From: Pectobacterium versatile
GTDB taxonomy: Bacteria; Pseudomonadota; Gammaproteobacteria; Enterobacterales; Enterobacteriaceae
Assembly (NCBI RefSeq): GCF_020166435.1
Contig: NZ_JAINZP010000023.1
Span: 1-64,000 of the forward strand
Reading direction: 5' to 3'
DNA length: 64,000 bases
Made by a program: the position numbers and the translations under genes. This document shows, piece after piece, positions 10,173 through 17,782 of the stretch; positions within the stretch are counted from its first letter, which is position 1; the number at the start of each line of letters is the position of its first letter. The notes below the pieces were generated by a model that made no database searches, had not been told where the DNA came from, and worked only from the letters and a program-made list of their open reading frames with translations.

Positions 10173-10889
10173 ATGCTGAAAGCCATAATCATCGATGACG
10201 AACAGCTGGCACGTGAAGAGCTCAGCCTGCTACTGGAAAATGAGTCTGATATCACCATCATTGCACAATGCAGCAATGCGCTGGAGGCGATACCGGCTAT
10301 CCATCGGCTACAGCCGGATGTGATTTTTCTGGATATACAGATGCCAAAGATCAGCGGATTAGAGCTGGTTGCCATGTTGGATCCAGAAAATATGCCTTAT
10401 GTCGTCTTCGTGACAGCCTATGATGAGTACGCAGTGAGGGCATTTGAAGAGCATGCTTTTGACTATTTGCTCAAACCACTAGATGCACAACGGCTAAGCA
10501 AAACGCTAAATCGTTTACGTCGCGGCGTCAGTGTAAATAAAAACGTACAGATAATTTCAGAACCCTTGCTTCGCCATATTCCCTGTAACGGACACAACCG
10601 TATTTTTTTACTCAAGATTGAGGAAGTCGAGTATCTTTGTTCAGAACTCAGCGGCGTACACGTCGTGGGCGTCAGCCAGTCTGGCTATACCCAACTTTCA
10701 TTGAAAACGCTGGAAGAGAAAACGCCTTTCGTCCGTTGCCATCGCCAATACATGGTTAATACGGAACAGCTGAAAGAAATCCAGTTAATGGAGAACGGCG
10801 CAGCAGAAGTATTGACGCATACGGGAAAACACATCCCCGTCAGTCGCCGCTACCTTAAATTACTGAAAGAAAAATTGGGCATCGCCTGA
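10173..10889 (+). CDS. LytTR-family response regulator, BtsR (YehT)-like
   Basis: Receiver domain (about 1-120) with acidic pocket DDE, phospho-acceptor Asp in DVIFLDIQMP, Thr in FVTAYD and Lys in YLLKPLD. A LytTR DNA-binding domain follows (about 135-238, HRQYMVNTEQLKEI..VSRRYLKLLK). It resembles E. coli BtsR along its whole length. The start is at MLKAIIIDDE with AGGGGGAAGG upstream, giving 238 aa. No histidine kinase gene lies beside it, unlike the btsS-btsR operon of E. coli, so it is an orphan here. Its partner and targets are unknown from this sequence. Confidence 0.85.
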   Translation: MLKAIIIDDEQLAREELSLLLENESDITIIAQCSNALEAIPAIHRLQPDVIFLDIQMPKISGLELVAMLDPENMPYVVFVTAYDEYAVRAFEEHAFDYLLKPLDAQRLSKTLNRLRRGVSVNKNVQIISEPLLRHIPCNGHNRIFLLKIEEVEYLCSELSGVHVVGVSQSGYTQLSLKTLEEKTPFVRCHRQYMVNTEQLKEIQLMENGAAEVLTHTGKHIPVSRRYLKLLKEKLGIA

Positions 10890-10932
10890 TGCGATGCTTC
10901 TGCAGGCCGATGGCCGAAACATTGAAGGTTTG

Positions 10933-11283
10933 ATGATGAAATACAGTTATGTCTTGGCTGTAATTCTTTTAATGACAGCATGCCAAAGCAACGTCCCGTC
11001 GCTACCCGCTAAAAGTGAGTCAGGCTTCTGGTACGAAACGGGTTATCAGGATGCAATCTCTGGTATGGTCGTAAAGGACGATAGCACTTTGCAGGAATGG
11101 TTTGGTAATCCTCAGATCGACCGTGAAACCTACCTACGTGGCTATCAGGCCGGACAGTCGGCTTTTTGCGGTACAGATAACATGGAAGAATGGGGAAAAG
11201 CAGGGAAAAACTTTCCCGCCAGTTGCGATGGCGTAGAGAATGCGGAGACACTGCGAACTCGCTGGCAACAGAGCCTGCCTTAA
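10933..11283 (+). CDS. Small lipoprotein, YfiL-like (DUF2799 type)
   Basis: About 116 aa, with signal peptide MMKYSYVLAVILLMTAC, a lipobox ending at Cys 17. The mature region repeats an aromatic/Gly motif, WYETGYQDAISGM and YLRGYQAGQSAFC, typical of DUF2799-type envelope lipoproteins. E. coli has yfiL at the same place (after aroF, before rplS), so orthology is plausible but not proven. The start at the first of two tandem ATGs is chosen because it gives a clean signal peptide and has GAAGG upstream. Function unknown. Confidence 0.65.
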   Translation: MMKYSYVLAVILLMTACQSNVPSLPAKSESGFWYETGYQDAISGMVVKDDSTLQEWFGNPQIDRETYLRGYQAGQSAFCGTDNMEEWGKAGKNFPASCDGVENAETLRTRWQQSLP

Positions 11284-11545
11284 CATCCTTCCGAAGATAA
11301 AACGATGATCCATACTCATCAGCACTTTAGCTGGCAAAGCGCTATGGCTCATCGCATCTGGTAACAATTCCACTCACTTTTGTACTCACACAGAAATACG
11401 TCAGACATACCTCCCCTCTATTATCGCTCACATTAAATAGTCACATTAAGTTATTAACAATCTGATGCTGGGATAACGAAAGGCATACCTCACTGATAGT
11501 TAAAACCATTATTCCTGATAGCGATTGATATTATGGAGTGCTCAT

Positions 11546-12484
11546 ATGTCCGGTTCAAGCAAGCCTCATAACTCGTCTCTAAATAGCAGTTCAAGACTCT
11601 TATCACACGCTACCTCATCACAGGAAAGCCATGATGAACGAGTCGCTGCGGTAAAGAACAACATTATCGAGTCCGGCGACCATCTCGGCATTTCTGTAGA
11701 GGAACAACTCGCGATTCTGGAGGCGTTCTCCCACCTTGAACTAGGCAAGTTTTTACTAAAACATCACGGGTTAAATGCGTACTGGACGCATAATGTGATA
11801 ACACATCAGCCAGCTCACTATGTTAATCCACTCGAAGAAATCATCTACACACAGTTACCCAGCGTTTTGGCAACACGTGAACGATTTGGTATTTTCCAAC
11901 GTCTGCTTCAAGAGCTCTTGCGCCCCGACGCCATCATGGTATCGGTCCCTTGTGGCGTCATGGCCGATTTACTGCTGCTGGACTATACGCGGCATCGAGA
12001 TGTGAAATTAATCGGAATCGATCTGGATAAACAGGCGCTGGAAGAAGCTTATAAGCTTGCCAGTCAGCAAGGGTTAGAAAACCAGATATCGTTGGTGCTT
12101 ACTGATGCCTGGACAATGGATTTGGCAGCACAAGCAGATGTGATTACCAGCAACGGACTCAACGTCTATGAACAAGATGATGACAAAGTTACCGAGCTTT
12201 ACCGCGTGTTCTACTCAGGTTTAAAGCCAGGAGGTACGCTGATCACCAGCTTTATGACACCGCCTCCTACGCTGTCACAAGATTCCCCATGGATAAACAC
12301 CGATCCAAAATTGCTAGCCCTCCAATATGTGCTTTTCTCACGTATTATCGGGGCAACATGGACAGCGTTTCGTACCCACAAAAAAACACAGTCGCAGCTA
12401 GAGCAGGCAGGATTCACAGATATTCAGTTCATTAACGATCGTATGCATATGTACCCAACAGTCATCGCGAATAAGCCGTTCTGA
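11546..12484 (+). CDS. Class I SAM-dependent methyltransferase, substrate unknown
   Basis: 312 aa. The C-terminal two-thirds is a Rossmann methyltransferase: modified motif I VSVPCGVMADLLLLD, acidic motif II LIGIDLDKQALEEA, then LTDAWTMDL and the late strand LKPGGTLITSFM. The first 90 residues form a helical domain with a Ser-rich start. The start is set at the ATG preceded by GGAG with 7-nt spacing; an ATG seven codons upstream is possible. A single gene of about 1 kb next to the rplS attachment site, not part of the usual core order, so likely acquired. No substrate motif is recognised. Confidence 0.75.
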   Translation: MSGSSKPHNSSLNSSSRLLSHATSSQESHDERVAAVKNNIIESGDHLGISVEEQLAILEAFSHLELGKFLLKHHGLNAYWTHNVITHQPAHYVNPLEEIIYTQLPSVLATRERFGIFQRLLQELLRPDAIMVSVPCGVMADLLLLDYTRHRDVKLIGIDLDKQALEEAYKLASQQGLENQISLVLTDAWTMDLAAQADVITSNGLNVYEQDDDKVTELYRVFYSGLKPGGTLITSFMTPPPTLSQDSPWINTDPKLLALQYVLFSRIIGATWTAFRTHKKTQSQLEQAGFTDIQFINDRMHMYPTVIANKPF

Positions 12485-12515
12485 GCAGAGTAAAAAACGG
12501 TATCAACACAATATT

Positions 12516-12570
12516 TTGATCGCCGTAACCGATCAATATTGAAAAATTGATCTGTATAAACGTTTATAAA
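12516..12570 (+). promoter_or_regulatory. Putative regulated promoter of chromosomal small-RNA unit
   Basis: TTGATCG-N7-CGATCAA (12516-12536) is followed by palindrome TATAAACGTTTATA (12555-12568) overlapping a -10-like TATAAAAT, with no consensus -35. The same two elements at the same spacing occur at 38172-38228. This suggests an activator or repressor site with a factor-dependent promoter. The factor is unknown. Confidence 0.55.
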
Positions 12571-12576
12571 ATAACC

Positions 12577-12661
12577 ATGTCTAATGTCATCATGGTACTG
12601 AAATTCAAACAATAATGATGGCACCAGGGAAAGCTAAGCCCACCAAGATGGTGGGCTTTTT
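12577..12661 (+). ncRNA. Candidate small RNA, chromosomal copy
   Basis: Predicted transcript of about 85 nt with no ORF. Hairpin 1 is TGTCATCAT (12585-12593) paired with ATGATGGCA (12615-12623), including one G-U pair. A linker AGGGAAAGC follows, then terminator GCCCACCA-AGA-TGGTGGGC (12638-12656) with T residues. A homologous unit in the prophage (38233-38322) conserves the promoter, linker and terminator stem. It swaps a C-G pair for U-A in hairpin 1, which supports a structured RNA. Function unknown. It could also be the scar of an earlier prophage at the same site. Confidence 0.55.
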
Positions 12662-12770
12662 ACTGCCAACACGGTCATGCCTTAGACTCGGGCCTTAAGC
12701 AAAGGACTTATTCCCAGAAAGAGGACTACCACACAGCCATGATCTGCCGCTACTTTGCCGCCATTTAGAT

Positions 12771-12800
12771 AAAAAAAAGCCTAGCGAATTCGCTAGGCCA
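12771..12800 (-). terminator. Ancestral rplS operon terminator, now outside attL
   Basis: CCTAGCGAATTCGCTAGG-type stem with eight T residues on the minus strand. Before integration it followed rplS. In the lysogen it lies downstream of the phage integrase gene and should end int transcription. Confidence 0.85.
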
Positions 12801-12857
12801 TTGAAAAATAACAACTTTCGGATGTTGCGAAAGCGCTATCTTAGTTAAGACGCTCTT
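12801..12857. repeat. attL core, 57-bp direct repeat
   Basis: Identical, base for base, to 45477-45533. It covers the last codons, stop and 3' flank of rplS. Left of it is the chromosomal terminator; right of it is phage DNA. Confidence 0.95.
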
Positions 12858-12948
12858 ATGCAACCACACTGATTTATATGGTTATTTTATAAAATACAGT
12901 TAGTTACGTGTATCTTTGGTGCATTGCGGTGCGACCTAATACATGCTG

Positions 12949-12967
12949 CGTGGACTATTTGTGGACA
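12949..12967. other. Integrase arm-type sites, int side
   Basis: CGTGGACT (12949-12956) and TGTGGACA (12960-12967) are spaced 11 bp apart, overlapping the end of int. The same pair occurs at 45421-45439. P2 Int arm sites are known to contain TGTGGACA. Confidence 0.7.
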
Positions 12968-13986
12968 CTATGACTAGCTAGTGGGTTCAAGCTGACCGCC
13001 TCTTCTAAATGATCCGGCGCAAAGTGCGCATACTTCATCGTTTCACGGATATTTGCATGGCCTAAGATGCGCTGTAGTACCAAAATATTTCCCCCATTCA
13101 TCATGAAGTGTGATGCAAATGTGTGCCGCAATACATGGGTTTTCTGTCCATCAGGTAATGTGATGCTGGTCATCGCCAGCACTTTCTTAAAGTTCTGATA
13201 GCACGGTTTGAACATGCGTCTCTGTCTTGACGCTAGTTCATCATGTAGCCACTGTGAGATCGGGACTGTTCTATTCTTCTTACCCTTAGTCTTAAAAAAG
13301 GTCACTTTGAAAGGAGACAGTTGAGAACGGGTCAGCTTTTCCGCCTCGCTCCAACGTGCACCTGTAGACAAACAGACTTTCACAATCCACGTTAGATCTT
13401 CATTGCCGTATGATTCACACGCCCCCAATAATTCATTTATCTGGGGGTGAGTTAACCACGCCATTTCCTTATCTTCTTCTTTGAATATGCGGACACCATC
13501 TAGCGGGTTCGGCAGCGTCCATTCTCCTAACCTTTTCAGCTCACTAAAAACAGCAGTCAGATATTGTAGTTCTCTGTTGACCGTGATCGGTTTCACAGCC
13601 CAGCGCTCTGGATTGTCATGGTATCCGTTACTGATTTCGCCCCGTAACCGCTTATCACGGTAGTGCGCAAAATCTTTAGCTGTGAAACGAGAAGCTATTG
13701 GGTCGCCCAACCCATCACAGACTATTTTCAACTTTCCCATGCGGGAACTGATAGCGGTAAGAGATTGGCCGTGCAAGTGATACCAGAGATCGATAACTTC
13801 ACTAAGGCGGCGGCGATCTTCTTTCTCCCCTAACCACGGCTTTTCACTGGCTTCATTCAACGTGTATTGCTCAAACGCAACCGCTTCGCCTTTTGTAGGG
13901 AATGTTTTACGAACGCGCTTACTATCGCGCCCGTTAATACGAAAATCAGCGCGCCATTCTCCTGATGGGAGCTTGGTTACTGTCAT
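12955..13986 (-). CDS. int: P2-family tyrosine-recombinase integrase
   Basis: Site-specific recombinase that inserts and, with Cox, excises the prophage. The N-terminal arm-binding domain starts MTVTKLPSGEWRADFRING, then the core-binding domain. Catalytic residues: Arg in STGARWSEAEKL, Lys in KTKGKKNRTVP, HxxR in HVLRHTFASHF, and H...Y in LGHANIRETMKYAHF. The ATG start is chosen over a GTG five codons upstream because it follows the upstream gene's stop closely. 343 aa (P2 Int 337). Confidence 0.95.
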   Translation of the reverse strand: MTVTKLPSGEWRADFRINGRDSKRVRKTFPTKGEAVAFEQYTLNEASEKPWLGEKEDRRRLSEVIDLWYHLHGQSLTAISSRMGKLKIVCDGLGDPIASRFTAKDFAHYRDKRLRGEISNGYHDNPERWAVKPITVNRELQYLTAVFSELKRLGEWTLPNPLDGVRIFKEEDKEMAWLTHPQINELLGACESYGNEDLTWIVKVCLSTGARWSEAEKLTRSQLSPFKVTFFKTKGKKNRTVPISQWLHDELASRQRRMFKPCYQNFKKVLAMTSITLPDGQKTHVLRHTFASHFMMNGGNILVLQRILGHANIRETMKYAHFAPDHLEEAVSLNPLASHSVHK

Positions 13987-13990
13987 GAAT

Positions 13991-14530
13991 TTAACGCCCA
14001 CTCTTCTTATATCGATTTACATATTCGTAAGATTTCAAGAGTTCTCCAGTTTCACGAATAATAACACCATCAATAACTCTATCTACTCTAAATGTTCTCA
14101 ATGCTTTTGCTGTATGACAATAGCCCGTGATATATATCAAGTCGCATTCTTTTACATCGATAGTTCTATAGCTCTGCTTGCCTACAGCGTCTTCATATTC
14201 AAAAGCAATTTCTTTTAAATTAACCTTTGATGAAAAAACCCTGAGTTTATCTGATGTTGTAGATACTTCTCCCGATTCACTTTGCTTTTTATTAGCTGCT
14301 TTTTCTTTGTAGCTATAACCAGCAATCAATAAGCAAACGTTTAAAAAACAGAAAAAGTAAAGAATTGGGTAATCATCGAAAATCAAAGAAATTAAGGAAA
14401 TGATAAAAAAAGAAAATGAATAACAAAGAGAAGATATCTTAACGATCTTCTCTGAGTAACGACCACTGTAGCTATATCTAACAATATAAAATGAAAGGAT
14501 AGCGCCAATAATACTAATTATTACATCCAC
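13991..14530 (-). CDS. Membrane protein with WYL-like C-terminal domain
   Basis: 179 aa. Two to three hydrophobic helices occupy residues 1-72 (VIISIIGAILSFYIV; YSFSFFIISLISLIF; ILYFFCFLNVCLLIAGY). A cytosolic part follows with CDLIYITGYCHTAKALRTFRVDRV, which matches the end of WYL ligand-binding domains (aromatic/Leu, YC/H, R..F.L.RI). It is AT-rich compared with the phage core and lies between repressor and integrase, ending 4 bp before int. A role in superinfection immunity or in sensing infection is only inferred. Confidence 0.6.
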   Translation of the reverse strand: MDVIISIIGAILSFYIVRYSYSGRYSEKIVKISSLCYSFSFFIISLISLIFDDYPILYFFCFLNVCLLIAGYSYKEKAANKKQSESGEVSTTSDKLRVFSSKVNLKEIAFEYEDAVGKQSYRTIDVKECDLIYITGYCHTAKALRTFRVDRVIDGVIIRETGELLKSYEYVNRYKKSGR

Positions 14531-14548
14531 TGTTTAAAAGCCTCCAAA

Positions 14549-15412
14549 TTAAATATGTTTTTCCAACGTTAAGAAAACTAAACCAACAGGTTTAACGTCA
14601 CTGACATCACAATCAAACTGCGCAGAACTACTACTTACTTTGATCTTGTTCCCCGGCAATCGAGCGATATCGCAAACATCAATAGCCCCATCTAAATCAA
14701 CGAACCAGCGCCCATTACTGATAATTTTTGCGTCTCTATCGATTACCCAGGAATTTTTAGTGCCGTCTACAAACGCGGGAGAGGACACAGAAGCAGGGAT
14801 AAGTGCTTTATCACACGCCCATGATCCAACGGATTTTAGTTCGCCGGATAAGAGCTGATATTTCGGGATATCCGTTACATTTTCATTAGCGGGTAGCGAG
14901 AACGCCACTTCGCCTTTCATATCCCCCTGCCCTGTTACCAGCCACCGGAGAGAAACCCCGGTTTCCAGAGCACAAGTCACGACAATATCCCCGGGGAAAA
15001 AATTACGGCGAATCCATGAACTGATCGTGCCAGATGACAGGTTGAAACGGTCACCTAACTCTTTTTGCATTTCAAAACCGTAGGCATCCAGCATGCGGCG
15101 GAGAATCGGCTTACCCCCTGCCGAGAGCACCATATCGTAAAGACTTTTACCCACTTTCCCTTTCAAACGGTCATTAATAGCCGATGAACTTAAATTTTTA
15201 AGCTCACCTGTTAGCAACCAATTAAGATCCGCACCAGTATCTAATACACACGTGATAATGGCGCTACTTGGTACGCTATTCCTTTGAACCCAATTACTTA
15301 CATTGGCTGGGTGCAGTTTCATACACTCAGCTAAGTCCTTCTGAGTAGAGACGTTGTATGACGCATAAAGTCGTTCTAAAACGTCAATTGCGCTTTGTTC
15401 CTCAAAATTCAT
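14549..15412 (-). CDS. CI-type phage repressor with two tandem HTH domains
   Basis: Maintains lysogeny by repressing the early promoter of the divergent cox operon. The first helix-turn-helix spans about residues 7-75 (AIDVLERLYASYNVSTQKDLAECM..WLLTGE). A second, similar one spans about 98-165 (KPILRRMLDAYGFEMQKELGDRF..WLVTGQGD). A C-terminal beta domain of the 186 CI oligomerisation type follows. There is no Ala-Gly cleavage site I can recognise, in line with antirepressor-driven induction. The start is at MNFEEQSAID (287 aa); 186 CI is about 190 aa with one HTH. Confidence 0.8.
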   Translation of the reverse strand: MNFEEQSAIDVLERLYASYNVSTQKDLAECMKLHPANVSNWVQRNSVPSSAIITCVLDTGADLNWLLTGELKNLSSSAINDRLKGKVGKSLYDMVLSAGGKPILRRMLDAYGFEMQKELGDRFNLSSGTISSWIRRNFFPGDIVVTCALETGVSLRWLVTGQGDMKGEVAFSLPANENVTDIPKYQLLSGELKSVGSWACDKALIPASVSSPAFVDGTKNSWVIDRDAKIISNGRWFVDLDGAIDVCDIARLPGNKIKVSSSSAQFDCDVSDVKPVGLVFLTLEKHI

Positions 15413-15423
15413 AATCTCTGCCA

Positions 15424-15511
15424 AAACCAAACGAAGGGGTTTACAAGAAACAAACGTTGTTTTAGAGTGTCCACCGTAGAGACAAAATGCACGCCAATGC
15501 ACTAAAACAAC
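15424..15511. promoter_or_regulatory. Repressor operator region, divergent lysogenic/early promoters
   Basis: The repressor-cox gap carries AAACAA-N3-TTGTTT (15448-15462), AAACC-N9-GGTTT (15424-15442) and the long inverted pair GTTGTTTTAG (15456-15465) / CTAAAACAAC (15502-15511). Several related half-sites in this divergent gap are what repressor and Cox binding would need. Promoter boxes are not clear. Confidence 0.55.
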
Positions 15512-15533
15512 AGCCAACTAGAGATATTGATTT

Positions 15534-15758
15534 ATGACATCACAAATTGCAATCCCTTCCGGCAAGGACGTCATGACCTATGACGAGTTTGCCGACGCTT
15601 ACGGATACAGCCTGCGAACCGTTAAAAAGATGGTTGCCGATGGCGATCTCCTTATCATGCCTCGTAAAAAAGAAGGAAGTGCCGCCCGGATTAACATGGT
15701 TGCTTTCCGTGCCCGACTGCTACAGCAAGGTATCAATTGCCGTTACGTTGCTGCGTAA
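15534..15758 (+). CDS. cox: Cox/Apl-like excisionase and repressor
   Basis: 74 aa with a winged/MerR-like HTH: MTYDEFADAYGYSLRTVKKMVADGDLLIM. First gene of the early operon, divergent from the repressor, which is the position of P2 cox and 186 apl. Such proteins block lysogenic transcription and direct integrase toward excision. Assigned by position, size and HTH pattern. Confidence 0.75.
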   Translation: MTSQIAIPSGKDVMTYDEFADAYGYSLRTVKKMVADGDLLIMPRKKEGSAARINMVAFRARLLQQGINCRYVAA

Positions 15759-15796
15759 GTTCAACTTAATTATTTAAGTTAACAGGGATGATGACT

Positions 15797-16306
15797 ATGT
15801 TTGATTACCAAATGGCTAAACAACCGCACTTCAACAACGCTTGCCGGGCATTTTCCAACAAGCAGAATCTGGCTGATGTGGCCGAACGTATCGGCATGAA
15901 TGCGCAAATGTTGCGTAACAAACTGAATCCAGAACAGCCGCACAAATTGACCTGTGACGAGCTGATGACCATCACCGATGTAACCGAAGACGCCACGCTG
16001 ATCGATGGGCTTTTGGCACAGCTTAATTGCCTGCCAGCCGTGCCAGTGAATGAGGCAAAGGCGGAACGGCTAACCACGTATGTATTGCAGGCCACCGCCG
16101 CCGTGGGCGCGGTCGCTGCTGAAAGTGTATCAGATGAGCGTATGACGCCAGCGCGTCGGCATAACGTGATCGAGAGTATCAACGCGGGTGTGCGTTATTT
16201 GTCGTTGGTCGGCTTAACGCTGCAATCGCGTATTCAGGCTAACCCCGCGTTAGCGTCAACCGTAGATGCACTGAGCGGTATTAGTGCGTCGTTGAATATT
16301 GGGTGA
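15797..16306 (+). CDS. CII-like lysogeny regulator (186 CII family)
   Basis: 169 aa, the same length as 186 CII, and similar throughout (MFDYQMAKQPHFNNACRAFSNKQNLADVAERIGMNAQMLRNKLNPEQPH). 186 CII is a tetrameric activator of the establishment promoter for cI. The ATG is chosen because it aligns with 186 CII and leaves 9 nt to AGGG; two earlier in-frame ATGs are too close to the ribosome site. Confidence 0.88.
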   Translation: MFDYQMAKQPHFNNACRAFSNKQNLADVAERIGMNAQMLRNKLNPEQPHKLTCDELMTITDVTEDATLIDGLLAQLNCLPAVPVNEAKAERLTTYVLQATAAVGAVAAESVSDERMTPARRHNVIESINAGVRYLSLVGLTLQSRIQANPALASTVDALSGISASLNIG

Positions 16307-16316
16307 GGTTACGAAG

Positions 16317-16406
16317 ATGGAACAAGCATACGAAGAGTATTTTTACAGTCTTGCAGAGGGCGAGGAAGCACTGAGCTTTGCTGAGTTTGTAGAGGCGCTT
16401 TCCTGA
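16317..16406 (+). CDS. 29-aa acidic phage peptide
   Basis: MEQAYEEYFYSLAEGEEALS... ends at TGA, with AGGT 8 nt upstream of the ATG and 10 bp after the cII stop. Seven Glu residues and no Lys or Arg. Small ORFs are usual here in P2-like early operons. Function unknown. Confidence 0.5.
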   Translation: MEQAYEEYFYSLAEGEEALSFAEFVEALS

Positions 16407-16490
16407 GTGGCGTCACCCTGTGCCGGATACGCCCGGCACCTATTCGCAACCGTCTATCCGTGGGCGGTTACCAATAGGAAGGAGGAAACC

Positions 16491-16667
16491 ATGCAAGCAC
16501 CAATATCAATCGCGCCGTTCCTCTGGTGGCACCAGACGGAGACAAAGCCCGATTTTACGATCACCAAAGGCAAAGGCCGTCAGGGGATCATCATCCGTAC
16601 CCGCTCGGCGAATTATGCCCAACGGGCTATCCGTTCTATCAAGTCAGTGATACGGGGGAAAGCATGA
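16491..16667 (+). CDS. 58-aa phage protein, possibly Fil-like
   Basis: The start ATG follows a near-perfect AGGAGG with 5-nt spacing. The sequence IAPFLWWHQTETKPDFTITKGKG, followed by a basic tail, resembles the small Fil (filamentation) proteins of 186-type phages. In 186, Fil blocks host division after induction. The match is from memory of the family pattern and is weak. It overlaps the next gene (ATGA). Confidence 0.5.
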   Translation: MQAPISIAPFLWWHQTETKPDFTITKGKGRQGIIIRTRSANYAQRAIRSIKSVIRGKA

Positions 16668-17164
16668 CAGCCTTTACTGTCAGCAGTATGCAGAACTTAC
16701 CCGCCGGGCTGCGCAACGTGATCGGCAAACACTTTGCTGATAGCCGCTGGCGTGAAACTTGCGCGTATTACAACAGCTTGCATGAGCGTGACCGTTTGAC
16801 GGTCTGCTTTCATGCGCAGATGAAAAAGAGCCAAACCGTTTACCGTCTTGACGAAATGCCAACCGCAGAGCGTGAGCGGATTGTTTGCGCTATTGATGAA
16901 CTGCGCCGGGCTTTTTCAAAGGTGCGTAGTCGGGGCGTAAATACGTCAACGTTTCTGAGTTGGTTAAATGTCGGCGAGAGAAAAACCTTATTTATGCACG
17001 CGGGGTTAACTGAAAAAGAATTTAATCAACCTTATTGGCGTATTGACGATGAATCATGCCAATGGCGTAAACCAATATTACGCGCATTAAATGAGCTTGT
17101 GAGTTTATTTGATGCTGCCCCTGACATTCTGACGGCAATTAAACCCGAAGAATATCTGAATTAA
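16664..17164 (+). CDS. P2 gpB-like replication protein
   Basis: 166 aa, the same length as P2 gpB, and in the gpB position between cII and gpA. P2 gpB works with DnaB in lagging-strand synthesis. The start MTAFTVSSMQNLPAGLRNVIGKHF is preceded by GGGGGAAAGC and overlaps the preceding stop. Helical, no enzymatic motif. Assigned on size and position. Confidence 0.6.
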   Translation: MTAFTVSSMQNLPAGLRNVIGKHFADSRWRETCAYYNSLHERDRLTVCFHAQMKKSQTVYRLDEMPTAERERIVCAIDELRRAFSKVRSRGVNTSTFLSWLNVGERKTLFMHAGLTEKEFNQPYWRIDDESCQWRKPILRALNELVSLFDAAPDILTAIKPEEYLN

Positions 17165-17226
17165 ATAACCACCTGAAATTAATTAGGCGCTTAACCGCGT
17201 CGGAACTCCTTTTATCTGAGGATTAT

Positions 17227-17475
17227 ATGCACATGTATAAAACAGTAGGTCAGGAAATACGCCGCAAGGCTGAAAGCGAAGGCGTTCAGTTAATGCTTTC
17301 TCAGGCACGTAACGAGGCGAAGGCGGATGCGCACGTTTCGTTTTCTTGCCGTTTAAATGATTTAGCCACTCACGTTTCTATTCATGAACTAAGTAATTTG
17401 GAAATTATCGAATTATTACGTCAGGAAGCTGACACTTTTTATCATTCACGCTTAGATATTCAGGCGGTGATGTAA
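17227..17475 (+). CDS. DUF2732-type phage protein
   Basis: 82 aa. The pattern LMLSQARNEAKAD..FSCRLNDLATHVSIHELSNLEIIELLRQEAD is typical of small helical proteins annotated DUF2732 in P2-like early operons. Preceded by GAGGATTAT. Function unknown. Confidence 0.65.
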   Translation: MHMYKTVGQEIRRKAESEGVQLMLSQARNEAKADAHVSFSCRLNDLATHVSIHELSNLEIIELLRQEADTFYHSRLDIQAVM

Positions 17476-17780
17476 TGGAGAATCCAGCTTATAACCGCGT
17501 CGATATCAACGGAAATTATGCAATAGCTAAAGTTGGCTATGACTTTGCGCTGGGCGAAATTAAATGCGGGAAAGAAGACGGCGACCAGCCGTATTTATCC
17601 ACGCTGGCTGTTTATCAGAATCCCATCAGCCTCATTAACGATTTTGTACATCGTGCTATCGCCACCGAAATTTGGCGCGGGAACGTCACCGACGCCAAAA
17701 AATTGCTGGCCGAAAGCAAACGCTTTGCCGCGCTGTGCCAGTCAGCCTTTGACCAGTTAAACAGCGATAAGGTGGAGTAA
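17475..17780 (+). CDS. Conserved phage early protein, unknown
   Basis: 101 aa. The start codon overlaps the previous stop (TAATG), so translation is coupled. Mixed alpha/beta, no motif recognised (AVYQNPISLINDFVHRAIATEIWRGN). Part of the gpB-gpA early operon. Confidence 0.65.
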   Translation: MENPAYNRVDINGNYAIAKVGYDFALGEIKCGKEDGDQPYLSTLAVYQNPISLINDFVHRAIATEIWRGNVTDAKKLLAESKRFAALCQSAFDQLNSDKVE

Positions 17781-17782
17781 TT

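Noticed and set aside
12662-12770. Possible remnant phage coding DNA between the small-RNA unit and attL.
   Set aside because: No reading frame or similarity to any gene of the prophage could be seen.
16526-16663. Longer N-terminus for the gpB-like gene.
   Set aside because: It would overlap the upstream gene in another frame; the internal ATG has a strong ribosome site and gives the P2 length.
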